Shown: positions 59,461-64,000 of the stretch, one piece after another
How the letters are laid out: each line of letters starts with the position of its first letter
Position numbering within the stretch: position 1 is the first letter of the stretch
NCBI RefSeq assembly: GCF_036846205.1
Contig: NZ_DAIUCK010000004.1
Location: 8,270-72,269, forward strand
Direction of reading: 5' to 3'
DNA length: 64,000 nt
From: Rhabdothermincola sp036846205
GTDB lineage: Bacteria; Actinomycetota; Acidimicrobiia; Acidimicrobiales; Acidimicrobilacustridaceae
Notes under the pieces: model-generated
Told to the model about the DNA's origin: nothing
What the model saw: only the letters and a program-made list of their open reading frames with translations
The model's database searches: none
Made by a program: the position numbers and the translations under genes

Positions 59461-59745
59461 ATGTCCACATCCGCATCCACCAGCCACACCGTCGACTCCG
59501 CTCCACCACCCTCCACCGACGAAGAGGACCGCGGCTTCGGCGCAGCGATCGTGTGGGGGTCGATCGTCGGGATCCTCGCCTTCACCGTGCTCGTGGCCGT
59601 CGCGGTCAAGGCCGTGGCGGCCAACATGGATTACGACATGCCTCTCGGCGCGGTCGTCGGCATCGCCGTGTGGACCGGAGCCTGGGCGGGACTGTTCCTC
59701 GGCGGCACCGTGGCGGTCGGCCGCTGGTCCGCCCACCGGCACTGA
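59461..59745 (+). CDS. Small two-helix membrane protein, unknown function
   Basis: 94 residues. The first 25 are Ser/Thr/Pro-rich and acidic; two membrane segments follow (AAIVWGSIVGILAFTVLVAV and VVGIAVWTGAWAGLFLGGTV) and a short basic end. No family recognised. ATG at 59461. The only plus-strand gene in the 50-61 kb block, tail to tail with prs. Confidence 0.6.
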   Translation: MSTSASTSHTVDSAPPPSTDEEDRGFGAAIVWGSIVGILAFTVLVAVAVKAVAANMDYDMPLGAVVGIAVWTGAWAGLFLGGTVAVGRWSAHRH

Positions 59746-59767
59746 CCCGGCGAGCGCGAGCCGCCGC

Positions 59768-60751
59768 TCAGGACTGGTTCGCGCCGCCGAAGATCTCGCT
59801 CACCGAGGTGTCCTCGAACACGGCGTCGATCGCCTCGGCGATGATGCCCGCCACCGACAGCACCTCGATCTTGTCGATCTGCTTCTCGGGGGGCAGCGGC
59901 AAGGTGTTGGTGACCACCACCTTCGAGATCACCGAGTTCTTCAGGCGGTCGATCGCCGGCCCCGAGAACACCCCGTGGGTGGCGGCCGCGTAGACCTCGG
60001 TGGCCCCGTGCTCCTTGAGCTGTTCGGCCGCCGCGCAGATCGTGCCGGCGGTGTCGATCATGTCGTCGATGAGCACGCACACCCGGCCGTCGACCTCGCC
60101 CACCACGTCCCGGGCCTCGACCTCGTGCTTGGCCCCCTTGGCCCGGCGCTTGTGCACGATGGCCAGGTCGGCCCGGAGCTGGTTCGCGTAGCGCTCGGCG
60201 ACCTTCACCCGCCCGGCGTCTGGTGACACCACGACCAGGTCATCACCGAGCGAGGACATGTACTCCACCAACACCGGCATCGCCGTGAGGTGGTCGACCG
60301 GACCGTCGAAGAACCCCTGGATCTGCCCGGAGTGCAGATCCACACTGATCACCCGCGTCGCCCCGGCGGTGCTGAACATGTCTGCCACCAGCTTGGCGGT
60401 GATCGGCTCCCGCCCCTCGGCCTTGCGGTCCTGGCGGGAGTACCCGTAGTAGGGGCAGACCACGCTGATGCGCTTGGCGGAGGCCCGCTTGGCGGCATCA
60501 ACCATGATGAGCTGCTCCATGAGCGCGTCGTTCAACGTCGCGCCCTCGGTGGCGCTGTGGGTCTGGATGATGAACACGTCGGTGCCCCGCACCGACTCGT
60601 CGAACCGGCAGTGGAGCTCGCCGTTGGCGAACGCAGCCAGGTTCGGCTCACCGAGCGGCACGCCGAGCGCCGCCGCGATCTCCTCCGCCAGCGGCAGGTT
60701 CGCCCGACCCGAGACCAGGAACAGGCGCTTCTTCGGAACGAGCTCCATCAC
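59768..60751 (-). CDS. prs: Ribose-phosphate pyrophosphokinase
   Basis: 327 residues. KRLFLVSGRANLPLAEEIAA, then HCRFDESVRGTDVFIIQTHS, FPYYGYSRQDRK-like CPYYGYSRQDRKAEGREPIT, and the PRPP loop VCVLIDDMIDTAGTICAAAE. Makes PRPP from ribose 5-phosphate and ATP. Starts at GTG 60751 or ATG 60748 immediately after the glmU stop (TGAGTGATG). Confidence 0.97.
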   Translation of the reverse strand: MMELVPKKRLFLVSGRANLPLAEEIAAALGVPLGEPNLAAFANGELHCRFDESVRGTDVFIIQTHSATEGATLNDALMEQLIMVDAAKRASAKRISVVCPYYGYSRQDRKAEGREPITAKLVADMFSTAGATRVISVDLHSGQIQGFFDGPVDHLTAMPVLVEYMSSLGDDLVVVSPDAGRVKVAERYANQLRADLAIVHKRRAKGAKHEVEARDVVGEVDGRVCVLIDDMIDTAGTICAAAEQLKEHGATEVYAAATHGVFSGPAIDRLKNSVISKVVVTNTLPLPPEKQIDKIEVLSVAGIIAEAIDAVFEDTSVSEIFGGANQS

Positions 60752-61837
60752 TCACCGAGCATAGAACGGGCCGGTGCGAGTCTCGGCAGGGACGTGCGAG
60801 CCGGGGCTCAGCACGGCGAACGGGCCCACCCGGGCGTGGTCACCGATCTCGGCGTCGCGAGCCACCGACTGCTCGACCGTCGCCCCCGGCCCCACCACGC
60901 AGTCCACCAGCCGGGTGTGGGGACCCAGCTCGGCGCCCGCGCCGATCACGCAGCGGCCCTGCAGCATCGTGCCCGGGAAGATCGTCACGTCGGGCGACAG
61001 CTCGACCGTGGCGTCGATGTAGGTGCGCTCCGGGTCGAGCATGGTGACCCCTCTGCGCAGCCAGGCTTCGTTGGTGCGGCGCCGCAGCTCGGCCTCGGCA
61101 ACCGCGAGCTGCACGCGGTCGTTGACCCCCTGCGTCTCGACCGGGTCCTCGGCGACCACCGACACCACCGGGTACCCCGCGTCGTGGAGCACCTCGACCA
61201 CATCGGTGAGGTAGTACTCACCCTGCGCGTTCTGCGGGCTCAGCCGACGCAGCGCCGGCGCGAGCACGCTGCGACGGAAGCAGTAGATCGACGTGTTGAC
61301 CTCGTCGATGAGCCGCTCCTCGTCGGTGGCGTCGGCCTCCTCGACGATTCTCGCCACCCGCTCGTCCTTGCCCCGCAGCACCCGCCCGTAGCCGGTGGGG
61401 TCCGCGACCCGAGCGGTCAGCAGCGTGCACGCCGCGTCGGTCTGGCGGTGGCGCTCCACCAGCGCGGCGATGGTCGCGGGCCGCAGCAACGGGGCGTCAC
61501 CGGGCAGCACGATCAGGTCGCCCTCGTCGACATCCTCGTCGGGGAACGCCGTGAGCCCCACGCTCACCGCGTCGCCCGTGCCTCGCTGCACGTGCTGCTC
61601 CACGAAGTCGAGCAGCACGTCGGGCGCCTCCTCCTGCAGCTTCTTGGTGACCCGCTCGGCGCCGTGGCCGACCACCACCACGACCCGATCGACCCGGCAC
61701 TCGCTCAGGGCGTCGAGCACGTAGAGCAACATGGCTCGACCGCAGAGGAGGTGCAGCGGCTTGGGTCGAGACGACCGCATCCGGGTTCCCTCCCCCGCGG
61801 CGAGGACGATGGCGGAGATGGGGCGGTCCTCGGTCAT
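60752..61837 (-). CDS. glmU: GlmU-type UDP-GlcNAc pyrophosphorylase, acetyltransferase part missing
   Basis: 361 residues; full GlmU is about 450-480. The uridyltransferase half is intact: SAIVLAAGEGTRMRSSRPKP then LHLLCGRAMLLYVLDAL, LIVLPGDAPLLRPATIAALV, NTSIYCFRRSVLAPALRRLS, NAQGEYYLTDVVEVLHDAGY. The left-handed beta helix begins (YIDATVELSPDVTIFPGTML, CVIGAGAELGPHTRLVDCVV) but stops after GPFAVLSPGSHVPAETRTGP. The residues E. coli GlmU uses for acetyl transfer (His363 region, acetyl-CoA site) lie beyond the stop. The TGA is followed at once by prs, so no lost exon-like remainder is present. A TAGAAC box lies 7 nt before the ATG. Confidence 0.9.
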   Translation of the reverse strand: MTEDRPISAIVLAAGEGTRMRSSRPKPLHLLCGRAMLLYVLDALSECRVDRVVVVVGHGAERVTKKLQEEAPDVLLDFVEQHVQRGTGDAVSVGLTAFPDEDVDEGDLIVLPGDAPLLRPATIAALVERHRQTDAACTLLTARVADPTGYGRVLRGKDERVARIVEEADATDEERLIDEVNTSIYCFRRSVLAPALRRLSPQNAQGEYYLTDVVEVLHDAGYPVVSVVAEDPVETQGVNDRVQLAVAEAELRRRTNEAWLRRGVTMLDPERTYIDATVELSPDVTIFPGTMLQGRCVIGAGAELGPHTRLVDCVVGPGATVEQSVARDAEIGDHARVGPFAVLSPGSHVPAETRTGPFYAR

Positions 61838-61844
61838 ACGGGAA

Positions 61845-61850
61845 GTTCTA
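61845..61850 (-). promoter_or_regulatory. Putative -10 element (TAGAAC) for glmU-prs
   Basis: Minus-strand TAGAAC, 7 nt before ATG 61837, in the divergent gap with tRNA-Gln. Confidence 0.4.
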
Positions 61851-61881
61851 GCGGCGCCGGGCGCTAGGGTCTAGGAGCCCT

Positions 61882-61953
61882 TCGGGGGTGATGTAATCGG
61901 CAACATGCGAGGTTTTGGTCCTCGACTTCGGGGTTCGAGTCCCTGCCCCCGAG
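61882..61953 (+). tRNA. tRNA-Gln (anticodon UUG)
   Basis: 72 nt with acceptor TCGGGGG/CCCCCGA, anticodon stem CGAGG/CCTCG with loop TTTTGGT (anticodon TTG), T-arm CGGGG-TTCGAGT-CCCTG and discriminator G. CCA is not encoded. tRNA-Gln next to glmU is a common actinobacterial arrangement. Confidence 0.94.
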
Positions 61954-62002
61954 CTCCCGCATTGGTGCTGCCTCCACCGGCCCCGGTAAGGTGCCCGGCG
62001 CC

Positions 62003-62104
62003 ATGGGCTCACTGATCAAGAAGCGGCGCAAGCGGATGCGCAAGAAGAAGCACAAGAAGATGCTGAAGCGCACGCGGTTCCAACGCCGCGCCGCCGGCAA
62101 GTAG
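62003..62104 (+). CDS. AURKAIP1/COX24-type small ribosome-associated protein (bS22-like)
   Basis: A 33-residue peptide, very basic: MGSLIKKRRKRMRKKKHKKM then LKRTRFQRRAAGK. This is the pattern of the actinobacterial AURKAIP1/COX24 domain protein, named bS22 after its finding in mycobacterial small subunits. Lys/Arg make up over half. It starts 49 nt after tRNA-Gln and ends convergent on ispE, 11 nt away. Easily missed because of size. Confidence 0.9.
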   Translation: MGSLIKKRRKRMRKKKHKKMLKRTRFQRRAAGK

Positions 62105-62115
62105 CCCGCCGCTCG

Positions 62116-62844
62116 TCAGCCCGGCACCCGCTGCGCCGCGAGGGTGCGCACGACCAGTCCGCCCTCCACCGGGTGATCGCCTTCGACGAACCAGGTCGAG
62201 CCGCTACCCGCCAGCCGAGGCTGCTGCCCCGTCGACGCCGCCAGCCGGTCGCGCCACTCGGCGAGCCGGGGCTCCACCAGGAGCGCCGCGGGCTCCAGGT
62301 CGTTGCCGTGCTCGCCGACCGGTCCCCCGAGGCGATCCCACGCCCGGTAGACCTCGACCGTCGAGCACCCGAACGGCGGGATCAGCAGCGTGAAGCACCG
62401 GTCGACGAACGGGAGCGGCTCGACCAGCTCGCCGATACCCCGCACCCGGGCCCGCCCACCGATCAGGCAGAACGGCACGTCGGCCCCGATGCGTGCCGCG
62501 GCCTGCAGGTCGTCGAAGCCCGCGGCGCGCAGGACGGCGGCGGCGTCGCTCGAGCCACCACCGAGCCCCGCGCCGGGCGGTATGCGCTTGTCGAGCCGGA
62601 CGTGGGCCCGCAGACCGGCGAGGCGCTGGGCCCGCCGCACCAGGTTGCCGTCGTCGGCGGGTACCACCACGCCATCCGGCGCCACCACCTCCAGGCCGTC
62701 GCCGTCGGTGAGCGTGAGGGTGTCGCACAGGTCGAGGCTCACCATCTCCGCGTCGATCAGGTGGTAGCCGTCGGTCCGGACCCCCGTGATGCGCAACGAG
62801 AGGGTGAGCTTCGCCGGGGCGGCGATCACGATCTCCGAGGCCAC
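62116..62844 (-). CDS. ispE: 4-diphosphocytidyl-2-C-methyl-D-erythritol kinase
   Basis: 242 residues, somewhat shorter than the usual 280-310. GHMP kinase motifs: APAKLTLSLRITGVRTDGYH, IPPGAGLGGGSSDAAAVLRA (ATP loop), IGADVPFCLIGGRARVRGIG and LAGSGSTWFVEGD. It phosphorylates CDP-ME in the MEP isoprenoid route. The shortness comes from loops; all motifs are present. GTG 62844, 4 nt after the rsmA stop. Confidence 0.94.
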   Translation of the reverse strand: MASEIVIAAPAKLTLSLRITGVRTDGYHLIDAEMVSLDLCDTLTLTDGDGLEVVAPDGVVVPADDGNLVRRAQRLAGLRAHVRLDKRIPPGAGLGGGSSDAAAVLRAAGFDDLQAAARIGADVPFCLIGGRARVRGIGELVEPLPFVDRCFTLLIPPFGCSTVEVYRAWDRLGGPVGEHGNDLEPAALLVEPRLAEWRDRLAASTGQQPRLAGSGSTWFVEGDHPVEGGLVVRTLAAQRVPG

Positions 62845-62848
62845 GCGC

Positions 62849-63664
62849 TCACCCTAGGGCTGCGACGGCATCGGCCAGCCGACCCCAGGCCTCGATGTCG
62901 AGCTGCTCGGGGCGAGACTCGGGATCGATGCCCGCCCGGGGGAACGCATCGGCCGGCACCCGACCCGCCAGCGACCGCCGCAGCATCTTGCGACGCTGCC
63001 CGAAGGCCTGGCGCACCAGCGAGAACAGCAGGTCGGGATCCGACTCCACCGCGGGTCGCGGGCGGCGCACGATCCGCACCAGCACCGACTCCACCCGCGG
63101 CTGGGGCACGAACACCGTGGACGGCACGTGGCCGACGATGGCCGCCTCGGCGTGGTACGCGACCTTGACCGAGGGGATCCCGTACGCCTCGTCGCCCGGC
63201 CCGGCCACCAGGCGCTCGCCGGCTTCGCGCTGGACCATCACCAGCATCCGCCGGATCCGGGGCACCTGGTCCAGCAGATCGAGCACCAACGGGGTGGCCA
63301 CGTTGTAGGGCAGGTTGGCCACCAGCACCCATCGCTCGCGCCCGGCGAGCACCCGCTCCCAGTCGAGGGTGCGGGCGTCGCCTTCCACCACCCGCACGCC
63401 GGCGGCCTCGACCTGCCCACGCAGGACGGGCAGCAGGTGCCGGTCGACCTCGACCGCGGTCACCGACGCCCCGGTCTCGACGAGCGCCAGGGTGAGCGAT
63501 CCCAGGCCGGCCCCGATCTCGACGACCGCATCGCCCTCGCCCACCTCGGCCAGCCGGGCGATGCGCCGCACGGTGTTGGGGTCCGCGACGAAGTTCTGTC
63601 CCAGGGCCCGGCTGGGACGCAGGCCGTGGCTGGTGAGCAGCTCGCCGATGCGGCGACGGCTCAG
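62849..63664 (-). CDS. rsmA: 16S rRNA dimethyladenosine transferase, probable CTG start
   Basis: 271 residues if read from CTG 63664. The conserved N-terminal RPSRALGQNFVADPNTVRRI (with the GQNF motif) lies upstream of the first GTG in the frame (63571), and no ATG, GTG or TTG precedes it. CTG 63664 overlaps the upstream stop as CTGA, like the ATGA overlaps elsewhere here. Further motifs: VVEIGAGLGSLTLALVETGA (SAM site), VTAVEVDRHLL, NLPYNVATPLVLDLLDQVPR (NLPY catalytic) and PQPRVESVLVRIV. It dimethylates A1518 and A1519 of 16S rRNA. Confidence 0.9.
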   Translation of the reverse strand: MSRRRIGELLTSHGLRPSRALGQNFVADPNTVRRIARLAEVGEGDAVVEIGAGLGSLTLALVETGASVTAVEVDRHLLPVLRGQVEAAGVRVVEGDARTLDWERVLAGRERWVLVANLPYNVATPLVLDLLDQVPRIRRMLVMVQREAGERLVAGPGDEAYGIPSVKVAYHAEAAIVGHVPSTVFVPQPRVESVLVRIVRRPRPAVESDPDLLFSLVRQAFGQRRKMLRRSLAGRVPADAFPRAGIDPESRPEQLDIEAWGRLADAVAALG

Positions 63665-64000
63665 CAGGCGCCACCCCAGGGGGCCTTGCCCGCCAGGCGG
63701 TACAGGAACAGCGCCATGGCGTCCTGGTCCGCGGGCGACACCAGGTTCGGGGGGACGCCGACCAGATCAGGGCGCCCGGCCCGCATCGCGGTGCTGTCCC
63801 AGCTCGAGCGCAGGAACTGGTAGGCGCCGTAGTAGAGGCCGTTGGACGACACGATCGAGTAGTTGCCACCCGACTCCCGCCGGCGGACGCACGCCAGGAA
63901 CGCCGCTTCCTCCGCGGTGGGACCGGCGATGCCGGTACTGGGGGGAGGCGGCGCGGCCGGCCGGGGAGCGGCGGTGGTCGGCGGCGCGGCGGGCACCTTG
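63661..64000 (-). CDS. Rpf/transglycosylase-like protein, 3' part only
   Basis: The gene enters from the right edge; about 112 residues are visible. After a Pro/Ala/Thr linker comes the transglycosylase-like domain: AAFLACVRRRESGGNYSIVS with the catalytic Glu (RRRES), then NGLYYGAYQFLRSSWDSTAM and MALFLYRLAGKAPWGGAC. This matches resuscitation-promoting factors and related muralytic enzymes, which are secreted; the signal peptide would be outside. Its stop overlaps the rsmA CTG. An rpf-rsmA-ispE order is common in actinobacteria. Confidence 0.88.
   Translation of the reverse strand, partial: KVPAAPPTTAAPRPAAPPPPSTGIAGPTAEEAAFLACVRRRESGGNYSIVSSNGLYYGAYQFLRSSWDSTAMRAGRPDLVGVPPNLVSPADQDAMALFLYRLAGKAPWGGAC

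Noticed and set aside
60752..60790. Frameshift explaining the short GlmU
   Set aside because: No continuation of the beta-helix is seen in other frames; prs coding begins at once, so a simple frameshift does not restore the missing 100 residues.
61864..62100. 78-codon minus-strand frame
   Set aside because: Runs through tRNA-Gln and the bS22-like gene in antisense; no motif.
62849..63664. Frameshift at the start of rsmA
   Set aside because: The GQNF region is in the same frame as the rest; only a standard start codon is missing, so an alternative start is simpler.
62826..63869. 347-codon minus-strand frame
   Set aside because: Alternative frame of rsmA and the rpf-like gene; Arg/Gly/Ala-rich shadow.

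Overview
The window is high-GC, gene-dense DNA from a free-living actinobacterium. The class Acidimicrobiia is my best guess. Reasons: very high G/C at third codon positions, many GTG starts, three luciferase-like (LLM) oxidoreductases of the F420/flavin type, a form II CoxL-type molybdenum hydroxylase, DUF501 with Ppx, a DrrA-type ABC exporter, and many leaderless TANNNT-start promoters. There is no rRNA, so the placement is an inference. I see no transposase, integrase, phage module or CRISPR array. No stretch longer than about 210 bases lacks a gene.

Layout. 1-0.5 kb: tail of a VapB-like antitoxin and a VapC toxin. 0.6-4.4 kb: two tandem malyl-CoA-lyase-family genes, a DUF885 peptidase and a dienelactone hydrolase. 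4.5-5.5 kb: a broken secreted-type gene with two homopolymer frameshifts. 5.5-9.3 kb: small oxidoreductase, IF2B-like, membrane and thioredoxin-fold proteins and an FAD oxidoreductase. 9.3-12.4 kb: class II and class I fumarases side by side. 12.4-22.1 kb: orphan solute-binding lipoprotein, SDR, three LLM oxidoreductases, a TetR/putative diiron protein/LLM unit with a clear operator, and an ECF sigma factor coupled to a two-domain VOC protein. 22.1-25.4 kb: cold-shock protein, spermidine-synthase-like membrane protein and tRNA-Leu(UAA). 25.4-33.9 kb: envelope and lipid genes (polytopic membrane protein, glycosyltransferase-methyltransferase fusion, PlsC-type acyltransferase with an SDR partner), a Fe-S nuclease and an MFS exporter. 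33.9-36.9 kb: GNAT, aminotransferase, Ppx and DUF501.

36.9-50.4 kb: a molybdenum-hydroxylase island (coxG, mocA-like, coxS, coxM, xdhC, coxL, plus a DrrA/ABC-2 exporter, pirin, YceI and a GGDEF protein). It separates DUF501-ppx from eno-ftsB. As I recall, these four genes are adjacent in many actinobacteria, and they lie here in the expected order and strand on either side of the island. A tandem array of three 62-nt hairpin units sits inside it.

50.4-64 kb: core genes, nearly all on the minus strand: ftsB, eno, mazG, a SurA-like foldase, mfd, pth, rplY, prs, a short glmU, tRNA-Gln(UUG), a 33-residue bS22/AURKAIP1-type peptide, ispE, rsmA and the end of an Rpf-like gene.

Most promising for follow-up: the TetR/diiron/LLM unit, the 62-nt hairpin array, the ORF that stops on the tRNA-Leu anticodon, the GlmU lacking its acetyltransferase part, and the coupling of coxL to an ABC exporter. 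Most minus-strand operons have 1-4 nt start/stop overlaps. Long ORFs antisense to these genes are GC-driven shadows and are left out.
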